From contig JAGMFA010000137.1 of assembly GCA_023127875.1 (NCBI GenBank), positions 1-5,550 on the forward strand: a stretch of 5,550 nucleotides of DNA, in the 5' to 3' direction. Position numbers and translations under genes: made by a program. The stretch comes from Candidatus Zixiibacteriota bacterium (GTDB taxonomy: Bacteria; Zixibacteria; MSB-5A5; SM1-73). Shown piece by piece: positions 1 to 5,147 of the stretch (positions are counted from its first letter, which is position 1; each line of letters begins with the position of its first letter). Below the pieces are notes generated by a model. The model searched no databases, was not told where the DNA came from, and saw only the letters and a program-made list of their open reading frames with translations.

Positions 1-401
1 TGACCTATGAATTTGGTGGGTTCCTTTATGGAGGGATCGTCCTTATCCACTATCACCTGGGTGACGATGGTAACTACATCCCGTTTTATCCGTTCTTTTT
101 TTAGCCTGTTTTGTAGAGATTGTTCTATCATGTATCCCATTCCTCCTTCAGTATCAGCCACGCAGATACCCAGAGGCAAAATGGGAGCTTTTCCCCGGGC
201 AAGCTGCACTCGTAGGATGGCGTTCCCCACCTGGGGTCCGTTGCCGTGGGTTATAGCAATATTATAGCCATCTCGAATCAGTTCCACGATCCCGCGCAAG
301 CTCTCCCGGGTGTTGGTGAACTGTCGAGCGATGGTGTCCTCTTCTCCTTTTTTGGTGATGGCATTTCCTCCCAAAGCCACCACAGCAGTCTTCTTTCTCA
401 T
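1..401 (-). CDS. arcC: Carbamate kinase, N-terminal 133 codons (3' end beyond window)
   Basis: Carbamate kinase interconverts carbamoyl phosphate + ADP and carbamate + ATP in the cytoplasm, usually making ATP at the end of arginine, agmatine or purine/ureide breakdown. Visible amino-acid kinase family motifs, in order: ALGGNA (residues 9-14, nucleotide/phosphate-binding loop), THGNGPQVG (51-59), an ADTEGGMGYMI stretch (82-92) matching the conserved GYM region, TQVIVD (114-119), and DPSIKEPTKFIG (122-133), which matches the D-P-x-F-x-x-P-T-K-P-I-G signature. The family is about 310 residues, so less than half is here. The ATG at 401 puts ALGGNA at the usual distance from the N-terminus. I see no Shine-Dalgarno sequence before it and no alternative start codon nearby, so translation may depend on coupling to the upstream gene, whose stop lies 51 bp away on the same strand. 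Family assignment is firm. The downstream partner, often a carbamoyltransferase, is not visible. Confidence 0.93.
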   Translation of the reverse strand, partial: MRKKTAVVALGGNAITKKGEEDTIARQFTNTRESLRGIVELIRDGYNIAITHGNGPQVGNAILRVQLARGKAPILPLGICVADTEGGMGYMIEQSLQNRLKKERIKRDVVTIVTQVIVDKDDPSIKEPTKFIG

Positions 402-452
402 TTTAGAATTTAGGAAAAAATCGACTTTAAGGAATCCGCTAAAACGGAAAGT

Positions 453-1778
453 CTATCGTTTTTTTTTCAGAAATTTTTCTATTACCTCTTCTAAATCGGG
501 TTTCCCGATCTCATCAAGTTCGTATCGCACTCTGACCGAAGGTTTGTTAATTTTAAGCAACCGGGTCAAGTCGATAGGCGTGCCAATGATAACCGAATCG
601 CAAGGGATGGCGTTTATGGTCTTTTGCAAATCCTTCATCTGCTTTTCGCCGTAACCCAAAGCTGGAAGAAGAGCTCCGATCTCAGGATAGGCTTCGAAAG
701 CCCTCTTTATTTCACCTTTCACCCAGGGCCGGGGATCGATAATACCTTTAGCTCCGAACTTTTCTGCGGCTATCACCCCGGCACCGTAGGTCATTCCTCC
801 ATGGGTTAAGGTAGGTCCATCCTCCACCACCAGCACTATTTTTCCTCGAATCCTTTGAGGATGATCCACGAAAATCGGAGAAGCCGCCTCAATCAAGATT
901 GCCTCTGGATTGGTTTCTCTCACATTGAATCGAACCTGTTCGATGTCCTGATAGTCAGCCGAATCCACCTTATTTATCAAAATCACATCTGCCAGGAGCA
1001 GATTGGTCCTCCCAGGAAAATAACAAAGCTCATCGCCGGGTCGGTGAGGATCCACCACCGTTATATGAAGATCAGGCAGGTAGAATGGAATGTCGTTGTT
1101 GCCACCATCCCAAACAATTACCTCCGCTTCTTTTTCCGCCTGCTTCAAGATGACTCCGTAATCCACACCGGCATAAACCACGGTTCCTTGTTGGATATGA
1201 GGCTCATATTCTTCTCTCTCCTCGATGGTACAGTGATGCTTATCCATATCAGAAAGAGAGGCAAAGCGTTGACAGATCTGCTTGGTGAGGTCACCATAGG
1301 GCATGGGATGTCTGATAACCACCGGATCTATCCCCGCACTCTTTAGAATCTGACACACCTTCCGGGTGGTCTGGCTCTTTCCACTTCCTGTTCTGGCGGC
1401 ACACACGGCGATAACCGGCCGTTTGGATTTAAGGGTGGTTTTTTGTTTGCCCAAAAGCTTGAAGTCTGCACCTGCCGCCAAAACCATAGCGCCTTTTTGC
1501 ATCACGTATTGATAGGAAACATCGCTATATGAGAAAATCACCTCATCGATTTTAAATCTCTTTATCAGCTTCACCAGGTCATCTTCTGAAAGGATAGGAA
1601 TGCCTTTGGGATAGAGCTTGCCAGCCAGCCGGTCGGGATACTTGCGACCATGGATGTTGGGTATCTGGGTGGCGGTAAAAGCAACAACCTGGTATTGAGG
1701 ATTATCCCTGAATATCATATTGAAATTATGGAAATCCCGCCCTGCCGCGCCCATTATCAAAACTTTTTTCTTCTGCAT
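453..1778 (-). CDS. Cyclic 2,3-diphosphoglycerate synthetase-like P-loop NTPase (COG2403-type)
   Basis: A 441-residue soluble protein. The N-terminus reads KKVLIMGAAGRDFHNFN, a Rossmann-like start typical of this family. A Walker A loop, ARTGSGKS, lies at residues 128-135. WDGGNND (223-229) is a candidate Walker B/metal region, NKVD (269-272) is a GTPase-type base-recognition motif, and EDGPTLTHGGM (319-329) is a conserved family block. I know this architecture from archaeal cyclic-2,3-diphosphoglycerate synthetase, which closes 2,3-diphosphoglycerate with ATP and is of similar length (about 460 residues), and from bacterial relatives annotated only as predicted GTPases. Few bacteria are known to make the cyclic product, so the substrate here is unknown. 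I chose the ATG at 1778 because AAGGAAG sits 4 nt upstream and the family N-terminus begins there; an in-frame GTG at 1823 would add 15 unconserved residues. Carbamate kinase follows 51 bp downstream on the same strand, implying one transcript and perhaps a shared role in carbamoyl- or acyl-phosphate metabolism (inference). Confidence 0.85.
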   Translation of the reverse strand: MQKKKVLIMGAAGRDFHNFNMIFRDNPQYQVVAFTATQIPNIHGRKYPDRLAGKLYPKGIPILSEDDLVKLIKRFKIDEVIFSYSDVSYQYVMQKGAMVLAAGADFKLLGKQKTTLKSKRPVIAVCAARTGSGKSQTTRKVCQILKSAGIDPVVIRHPMPYGDLTKQICQRFASLSDMDKHHCTIEEREEYEPHIQQGTVVYAGVDYGVILKQAEKEAEVIVWDGGNNDIPFYLPDLHITVVDPHRPGDELCYFPGRTNLLLADVILINKVDSADYQDIEQVRFNVRETNPEAILIEAASPIFVDHPQRIRGKIVLVVEDGPTLTHGGMTYGAGVIAAEKFGAKGIIDPRPWVKGEIKRAFEAYPEIGALLPALGYGEKQMKDLQKTINAIPCDSVIIGTPIDLTRLLKINKPSVRVRYELDEIGKPDLEEVIEKFLKKKR

Positions 1779-1782
1779 AAAA

Positions 1783-1789
1783 CTTCCTT
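1783..1789 (-). promoter_or_regulatory. Ribosome binding site deciding the start of the P-loop gene
   Basis: On the minus strand AAGGAAG lies 4 nt before the ATG at 1778. The longer in-frame GTG option at 1823 has no such sequence in front, so this site favours the shorter 441-residue protein. Confidence 0.6.
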
Positions 1790-1842
1790 GGCTTGAATAT
1801 GAAGTAAATTTCTTTATTATCACTCACCATCGGATATCTTCT

Positions 1843-1851
1843 ATTTTACCA
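1843..1851 (-). promoter_or_regulatory. Possible extended -10 promoter for the P-loop/carbamate kinase unit
   Basis: Reading leftward, TGGTAAAAT resembles an extended -10 element (TGnTATAAT). It would start transcription near 1836 and give a leader of about 58 nt. No good -35 lies at the right distance; a TTGAAC further upstream has a 22-nt spacer, which is too long. Just upstream, CTCTG and CAGAG form a short inverted repeat with a 7-nt gap. This is a suggestion, not a clear promoter. Confidence 0.3.
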
Positions 1852-1890
1852 CTCTCTGGATTGGACAGAGGTTCAACTTCAGCCTGAACA

Positions 1891-1912
1891 GTGATCGACA
1901 GCGAAGCAATCT
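1891..1912. repeat. Degenerate copy of a dispersed GTCATTGCGA...GAAGCAATC-type repeat
   Basis: The plus strand reads GTGATCGACAGCGAAGCAAT followed by CT. It resembles the small intergenic repeat with consensus roughly GTCATTGCGAGCGAAGCAATC found in many bacterial genomes (from memory). A second copy in opposite orientation lies at 2219-2258. It lies upstream of the P-loop gene, outside any credible gene. Confidence 0.4.
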
Positions 1913-1995
1913 TTTTGTGTTGTGTCGGGATCTCAGAGTTTGTCCGAGAAATGCTAAAGTCATATTCCCGAGCCCTATATATTGTAGTGCGGGAT

Positions 1996-2057
1996 TGTAG
2001 TTGCCCAATTTATTGGGCTCGATAAATCGAGTCTCAAGATTCAAATGAACAACTACA
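1996..2057. repeat. Branched palindrome: outer stem enclosing two tandem hairpins
   Basis: TGTAGTTG (1996-2003) pairs with CAACTACA (2050-2057). Inside are two back-to-back perfect small palindromes: GCCCAAT-TT-ATTGGGC (2003-2018) and CTCGAT-AA-ATCGAG (2018-2031), sharing their boundary base. An unpaired stretch of about 18 nt follows. The arrangement could fold as a three-way junction in DNA or RNA. It resembles small dispersed intergenic palindromes rather than a known RNA gene; no tRNA features such as a GTTCRA loop are present. Confidence 0.6.
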
Positions 2058-2083
2058 TTCTCAGACACGCTCCTCAGTCCTGA

Positions 2084-2099
2084 CACCTTTTAAAAGGTG
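2084..2099. repeat. Perfect 16-bp palindrome
   Basis: CACCTTTTAAAAGGTG is a perfect self-complementary 16-mer with no loop. It directly abuts the next hairpin, which begins at 2100. The symmetry could suit a dimeric regulator, but it lies about 300 bp from the nearest start codon, so it more likely belongs to the repeat cluster. Confidence 0.55.
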
Positions 2100-2155
2100 C
2101 CCAACAGATGAAACGGATTAAGCAGATAATTCTTTTATCTGTTTAATCTGTTGGG
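2100..2155. repeat. Long imperfect hairpin with an internal duplication
   Basis: The outer arms CCCAACAGAT (2100-2109) and ATCTGTTGGG (2146-2155) pair perfectly. The inner arms TAAGCAGATAA (2119-2129) and TTATCTGTTTA (2135-2145) pair with one G-T wobble around a 5-nt loop. The left arm carries 9 extra bases (2110-2118), so it contains a near-repeat of its own sequence. An alternative inner pairing uses 2116-2129 with 2135-2148. No T-run follows on either strand, so it does not look like a classical terminator. Confidence 0.55.
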
Positions 2156-2218
2156 AATTCTTGTGTTGAAGCTCCTGACTCAACTGTTTAAACACTGTTT
2201 CATATTCCTTATATCCAA

Positions 2219-2258
2219 GAGATTGCCTCGTCCCGCCTTTGGCGGGACCCGCAATGAC
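2219..2258. repeat. Dispersed repeat carrying a GC hairpin
   Basis: GTCCCGCC-TTT-GGCGGGAC (2230-2248) is a perfect 8-bp stem with a 3-nt loop, nested in an outer pair ATTGC (2222-2226) / GCAAT (2251-2255). The flanks, GAGATTGCCTCG and GCAATGAC, match the two ends of the dispersed repeat seen inverted at 1891-1912, as if a GC-rich hairpin replaced its centre. Confidence 0.55.
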
Positions 2259-2293
2259 TGGCATTGCTGTGTTTTCCCGATTAAACCTAAATG

Positions 2294-2323
2294 CTGGCGG
2301 GCGTCCATAAGGACGCCCACCAG
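2294..2323 (-). terminator. Strong hairpin 30 bp past the aldehyde dehydrogenase stop
   Basis: In the leftward transcript the stem is CTGG-U-GGGCGUCC, loop UUAU, GGACGCCC-G-CCAG. That is 13 pairs including one U-G wobble, which is a plain mismatch (A-C) on the other strand. It starts 30 bp after the stop codon at 2353, a natural place for a 3' end. No U-tract follows (CAUUUAGGUUUAAU), so it may stabilise the 3' end or be a dispersed palindrome rather than an intrinsic terminator. Confidence 0.4.
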
Positions 2324-2352
2324 TTTCCTGCAACATATTTACCAACCATAAG

Positions 2353-3849
2353 TTACGGCATTATGTCGTCGATCTGAGCCTTCTGCAACTTACCGCTGAA
2401 ATCCACATAGATGGCTTTCCATTCGGAGAAGACGTCCAGTGCGGCTAATCCTGCCTCCCGATGTCCATTCCCGGTCTGGTTGGTGCCACCGAAGGGAAGA
2501 TGAACTTCTGCTCCGATGGTGGAGGCATTGATGTAGAAGATTCCGGTATAGGCATCTCTCATGGCTACGAAAGCCCTGTTCACATCCTGGGTATACACCG
2601 AAGAGGAAAGCCCGTAGATGGTGCCATTATTTATCTGGATGGCATGCTCCAGGCTGTCGCAGGGGATGACGGCTACCACAGGACCGAATATCTCCTCCTG
2701 AGCAATTCTCATCTGAGGGTCCACATCTCCGAAAATGGTGGGCTCATGGAAATATCCGTGGGCATACTCACCTGAAGTCAGTCGATTCCCTCCGCAGAGA
2801 AGTTTTGCCTCACCTTTGCCAATCTTCACATACTCCATCACTGTGTTAAGCTGATCTTCGCTTATGGATGGACCCATCTCCACGCTCGGATCCAGACCAT
2901 TACCTATCTTCAAAGCTTTGGCACGGGCAACGAATTTGTCGGTGAACTCCTTTACCACCTTTTTGTGCACGATCACTCTGGATGCGGCGGTGCATCTTTG
3001 ACCGGTGGTGCCAAACCCTCCCCAGATGGCTCCTTCCACGGCCAGATCGATTTTGGCATCGTCCATCACCATGATGGCATTCTTTCCTCCCATCTCCATA
3101 TTGGTATGCTTGAAACTGGGAGCACATGCTTCAGAGACCAACTTTCCCACCGCGGTAGAGCCGGTGAAGGAAACCAACTTCACATCATCTGAGGTCATCA
3201 GGGGCCTACCTACTTTACCTCCTGATCCGGTGACGAAATTAACCACTCCTTTGGGAATCCCCGCCTCCTCGCAGGCTTTCATCAGGTTATAAGCGGAAAG
3301 CGGAGTATAGGAAGCCGGCTTGAATACTACGGTGTTTCCACAGACCAAGGCTGGCATCAGCTTCCAAGAAGGGATAGCCATGGGGAAATTCCAGGGGGTG
3401 ATCAGAGTGCAAACTCCCATGGGCATTCGCACCGACATCATGAATTTGTTGGGCAGCTCCGAGGGAGTGGTCTGTCCGAATTGCCTTCTTCCCTCGCCTG
3501 CCATATAGTAGCTCATGTCGATGGCTTCCTGAATATCACCTCTGGTTTCCTTCAAGACTTTGCCCATCTCCTGAGTCATCTGGCGGGACCAATCCTCTTT
3601 CCTTTTTACTAAAATCTCTGCCACCTTAAAGAGGATCTCCCCTCTTCTCGGAGCTGGAACCAGTCGCCATTTCTGGTAAGCTTCCTTGGCGGCGGCAATT
3701 GCCTTGTTGACGTCCTCCTCGTTAGAGGCTGGAAAGGTTCCCAGAAGCTCGCGAGTGTCAGCTGGATTGCGGTTCTCAAAGGTTTTTCCGGTGACCGAAT
3801 CCACCCATTCGCCGCCTATGAAGTTCTTATAGACCTTTGCGTTTGCCAT
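2353..3849 (-). CDS. NAD(P)-dependent aldehyde dehydrogenase, ALDH superfamily
   Basis: A complete 498-residue enzyme, the usual superfamily length, oxidising an aldehyde to a carboxylate with NAD(P)+ in the cytoplasm. Residues seen: oxyanion-hole Asn154 in TPWNFP (151-156), cofactor-binding Lys177 in FKPA, FTGST (228-232) in the Rossmann region, general-base Glu252 in MEMGGKN, nucleophile Cys286 in GQRCTA, and EEIFGP (385-390). The C-terminal block [20 protein letters not shown] (448-467) is typical of a broad NAD-linked subgroup near semialdehyde dehydrogenases. I cannot fix the substrate; alpha-aminoadipate, succinate or pyrroline-5-carboxylate semialdehydes are possible. The ATG at 3849 is preceded by AGGAGG with 4-nt spacing, so the start is secure. 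All catalytic residues are intact and the frame is clean, in contrast to the IS debris upstream. It seems to be transcribed alone: no same-strand gene lies within 570 bp downstream, and a strong promoter lies about 130 bp upstream at an IS end. Confidence 0.93.
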   Translation of the reverse strand: MANAKVYKNFIGGEWVDSVTGKTFENRNPADTRELLGTFPASNEEDVNKAIAAAKEAYQKWRLVPAPRRGEILFKVAEILVKRKEDWSRQMTQEMGKVLKETRGDIQEAIDMSYYMAGEGRRQFGQTTPSELPNKFMMSVRMPMGVCTLITPWNFPMAIPSWKLMPALVCGNTVVFKPASYTPLSAYNLMKACEEAGIPKGVVNFVTGSGGKVGRPLMTSDDVKLVSFTGSTAVGKLVSEACAPSFKHTNMEMGGKNAIMVMDDAKIDLAVEGAIWGGFGTTGQRCTAASRVIVHKKVVKEFTDKFVARAKALKIGNGLDPSVEMGPSISEDQLNTVMEYVKIGKGEAKLLCGGNRLTSGEYAHGYFHEPTIFGDVDPQMRIAQEEIFGPVVAVIPCDSLEHAIQINNGTIYGLSSSVYTQDVNRAFVAMRDAYTGIFYINASTIGAEVHLPFGGTNQTGNGHREAGLAALDVFSEWKAIYVDFSGKLQKAQIDDIMP

Positions 3850-3853
3850 AAAA

Positions 3854-3859
3854 CCTCCT
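3854..3859 (-). promoter_or_regulatory. Consensus Shine-Dalgarno of the aldehyde dehydrogenase
   Basis: AGGAGG on the minus strand, 4 nt before the ATG at 3849. It is a perfect anti-16S match and fixes the start. Confidence 0.85.
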
Positions 3860-3958
3860 AAAATAGGGCATGATTGTTAATGTTTGTTCTGCTTTCCTTT
3901 CTTCATAGCGATCTGATTAAGTGTCAATCTGTTTCAGCCAGAAATTCAGTCTTTTGAA

Positions 3959-3976
3959 CGCAAATTCCACTTTGCG
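3959..3976. promoter_or_regulatory. Inverted repeat at the predicted transcription start: possible operator
   Basis: CGCAAA-TTCCAC-TTTGCG is a perfect 6-bp inverted repeat with a 6-nt gap. It begins 9 bp downstream of the predicted -10 box, so it would cover the start region of the aldehyde dehydrogenase transcript. That is where a repressor would block initiation. The 128-bp leader that follows contains no clear riboswitch that I can recognise. An operator role is an inference from position and symmetry only. Confidence 0.4.
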
Positions 3977-3984
3977 AAATTCCA

Positions 3985-4013
3985 AATATACATTTCATTC
4001 CTCGAATTGTCAA
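3985..4013 (-). promoter_or_regulatory. Sigma-70 promoter of the aldehyde dehydrogenase, -35 within the IS end
   Basis: Reading leftward: TTGACA (4013-4008), a 17-bp spacer (4007-3991), and TATATT (3990-3985). The -35 box is a full consensus match, the spacer is optimal and the -10 matches 5 of 6. Initiation near 3978 would give a leader of about 128 nt before the ATG at 3849. The TTGACA is the complement of TGTCAA, the outermost unit of the repeat ladder at the end of the ISNCY remnant, so the promoter looks like an IS/host hybrid. Confidence 0.7.
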
Positions 4014-4036
4014 CTATTTTTCTACTCTTTGTCAAC

Positions 4037-4054
4037 GCAAATCAAAAATGTCAG
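4037..4054. repeat. IS terminal direct repeat, copy 1
   Basis: GCAAATCAAAAATGTCAG matches the copy at 4062-4079 at 17 of 18 bases, offset by 25 bp. Repeated transposase-binding sites at an element end are common. Simpler TGTCAA units occur further out at 4030-4035 and 4008-4013. Confidence 0.7.
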
Positions 4055-4061
4055 GTTTTTT

Positions 4062-4079
4062 GCAAATTAAAAATGTCAG
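4062..4079. repeat. IS terminal direct repeat, copy 2, overlapping the old transposase stop
   Basis: GCAAATTAAAAATGTCAG differs from copy 1 only at its seventh base. The original transposase stop codon (TGA, 4078-4076 on the minus strand) lies inside its TGTCA unit, so coding sequence and terminal binding site overlap. Confidence 0.7.
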
Positions 4080-4216
4080 TAATTTATGGTTATGAGTTCA
4101 TCTTTCTTTTCTTCGATAACGGGTTGAAAGGATTTGATTTTCTCCTTTGATATTGGTTTGTGTTTTAGCTTCTTGCCCTGGTAAAAGATGTTGATGGAAC
4201 CATCCGGATACTTCCG

Positions 4217-4237
4217 CAGGACTCAAATTCGAGCATG
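4217..4237. repeat. Putative 21-nt mini-insertion carrying the premature stop
   Basis: The core GGACTCAAATTCGAGC (4219-4234) is an imperfect palindrome. Removing 4217-4237 joins AKVKV directly to RKYPDGSI, which matches the family pattern, and removes the TGA at 4225-4223. The tract shares 17 of 21 bases with 4826-4846. Confidence 0.5.
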
Positions 4238-4744
4238 TACCTTTACCTTGGCCTTGCAGTAACTTAACCGGTATTGGTTGGGCAGGATCTGAAAAGATCT
4301 TCCATGGTAACTTATGGTATTGTCCCCAGCCACCGTCCTTTCCTCTTTTAAGCAGAAGACATCCTTTAAGCTGAATCCTTTTGGTAAGGACCTATAGGCA
4401 GAACTGGGCTCTTTGGCAGTTCGGGAGAACATCCGATTATGTTGGGGAATAAACTTCTCCCACAGATAACAGTTAGCCTCCTCCAAGGTGGAAATCTTAT
4501 GTAACCTCAGCTCCGAACAAAGTCTATCCTGAAATACCCCAAACTTCCTCTCTATCCTTCCTTTGGCCTGGGGAGAGTGAGCATAGATTATCCTTATGCC
4601 TAATTCTCTTAAGGCTCGGGCAAATTGGTCAGTTGACTCAAATGAGGTGTCAGGATATTCTCCTTTGAGTTGGTACTCCATACTCTGGTGGCGGGTGGTC
4701 TTAAAGTTAGAGCCACAATCCACATATACGCTCAAAGGATTCAT
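4223..4744 (-). pseudogene. Longest open piece of the ISNCY transposase (173 codons)
   Basis: This piece opens at ATG 4744, overlapping the stop of the preceding segment as ATGA, and ends at the premature TGA (4225-4223). It holds the second catalytic Asp (LSVYVD), the catalytic Glu (KGRIER) and the C-terminal beta region up to AKVKV. It lacks the first catalytic Asp, so it is not a working transposase. Beyond the stop the same frame continues for 48 codons, VLRKYPDGSI to LITINY, with normal family similarity. An automatic annotation may call it a small transposase gene; I consider it a fragment. No Shine-Dalgarno precedes the ATG. Confidence 0.7.
4635..4646. repeat. Third related palindromic tract in the transposase
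   Basis: GACTCAAATGAG, with CTCA/TGAG symmetry, resembles the cores at 4219-4234 and 4828-4843. The encoded stretch PDTSFESTDQFARAL is longer than the family pattern P-x-T-Q-F-x-R-A-L by about six residues (from memory), as if an in-frame insertion occurred. This is the weakest of the series. Confidence 0.35.
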
Positions 4745-4750
4745 CCTGAA
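4737..4750. repeat. Putative 14-nt insertion causing a frameshift
   Basis: The plus strand tract is GGATTCATCCTGAA. Removing it joins RGIP to LSVYVD in one frame, exactly the family pattern around the second catalytic Asp. With its flank it forms an inverted repeat, GGATTC (4737-4742) / GAATCC (4752-4757). A 14-nt gain explains the frame change between segments 2 and 3. Confidence 0.5.
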
Positions 4751-4825
4751 GGAATCCCTCTTTTCCGAACAATATCCCTAAATACTCCCATGTTCTGTTT
4801 TACCCCATCAGTTAACACAAATCCT

Positions 4826-4846
4826 ATGGACTCAATTTCGAGCTTG
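4826..4846. repeat. Putative 21-nt in-frame mini-insertion
   Basis: The core GGACTCAATTTCGAGC (4828-4843) matches 15 of 16 bases of the core at 4219-4234. It adds seven residues, around LEIES, between the first Asp region (DDATGKVAGA) and TDGVKQNMGVFRDIV, where the family pattern is shorter. It keeps the frame open. Confidence 0.45.
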
Positions 4847-5064
4847 GCTCCCGCTACCTTGCCGGTTGCATCATCCACACCTCCAATCAGATAAAGCCTG
4901 GGACCTCTCCCTTCTAACCAATCATGATCCGAGGTGTCAAATTGAACCATCTGTCCTTCCCGGGATAAGGGTTCCCTCCACTGCCTGTGCTTAGGGTATT
5001 TCTTCTTTTTAATATAAGAACCTTTCTCTAATAAAATTTGCCTTACTGATTCCCTCGAAACCTT

Positions 5065-5083
5065 TGCGAAGCATTCATACGAA
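5065..5083. repeat. Putative 19-nt insertion causing a frameshift
   Basis: Removing TGCGAAGCATTCATACGAA (plus strand) joins NQEEGV to KVSRESVRQIL in a single frame, matching the family's EEG-V/I-KVSRE-S/T-VR block. The extra 19 nt accounts for the frame change between segments 1 and 2 and supplies the TGA at 5077-5075. Confidence 0.5.
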
Positions 5084-5147
5084 TACCCCTTCCTCCTGAT
5101 TCAAAAACTCCGCCATGTGGGTCAGGTTAAAACCTCTATATTTACTC

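Larger units (their letters stand above)
1824..2352. other. Gene-free interval of palindromes and dispersed repeats
   Basis: I find no credible gene between the aldehyde dehydrogenase stop and the P-loop gene. Short open frames on both strands simply run through the hairpins and lack a recognisable domain or ribosome binding site. The interval contains at least seven palindromic units between 1996 and 2323, described individually, plus a possible promoter near 1843-1851. Confidence 0.6.

Noticed and set aside
1779..1823. GTG start giving a 456-residue P-loop protein
   Set aside because: The extra 15 residues are not family-like, and the ATG at 1778 has a proper ribosome binding site and the expected N-terminus.
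1996..2057. Cloverleaf-like fold as a tRNA or tRNA-like gene
   Set aside because: Only two inner hairpins with 2-nt loops, no T-loop or anticodon pattern and no CCA context.
1841..2086. 81-codon open frame on the minus strand
   Set aside because: It runs through the branched palindrome and a dispersed repeat, has no Shine-Dalgarno and no recognisable domain; its residues follow the repeats.
2118..2345. 75-codon open frame on the minus strand just after the aldehyde dehydrogenase
   Set aside because: Its proline/glycine/arginine-rich first half is a translation of the GC hairpins, and its end lies in another hairpin. No ribosome binding site or family match.
2461..3508. Several plus-strand open frames across the aldehyde dehydrogenase gene, and similar ones across the P-loop and carbamate kinase genes
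   Set aside because: They are antisense shadows of clearly conserved proteins.
3877..3906. Nine-codon leader frame (MKKGKQNKH) in the aldehyde dehydrogenase 5' region
   Set aside because: No Shine-Dalgarno, no codon run suggestive of attenuation and no terminator hairpin; probably chance.
4037..4079. Direct repeats as a CRISPR array
   Set aside because: Only two 18-bp units with a 7-bp gap, at an IS end; the spacing and copy number do not fit.
4223..4225. In-frame TGA as selenocysteine or readthrough codon in the transposase
   Set aside because: No SECIS-like hairpin was recognised, the family has no selenocysteine there, and the codon lies inside a probable inserted tract.
4741..4744. ATGA stop/start overlap as programmed frameshift or translational coupling of two transposase genes
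   Set aside because: There is no slippery heptamer in the right frame, the element is already broken elsewhere, and a 14-nt extra tract explains the shift better.
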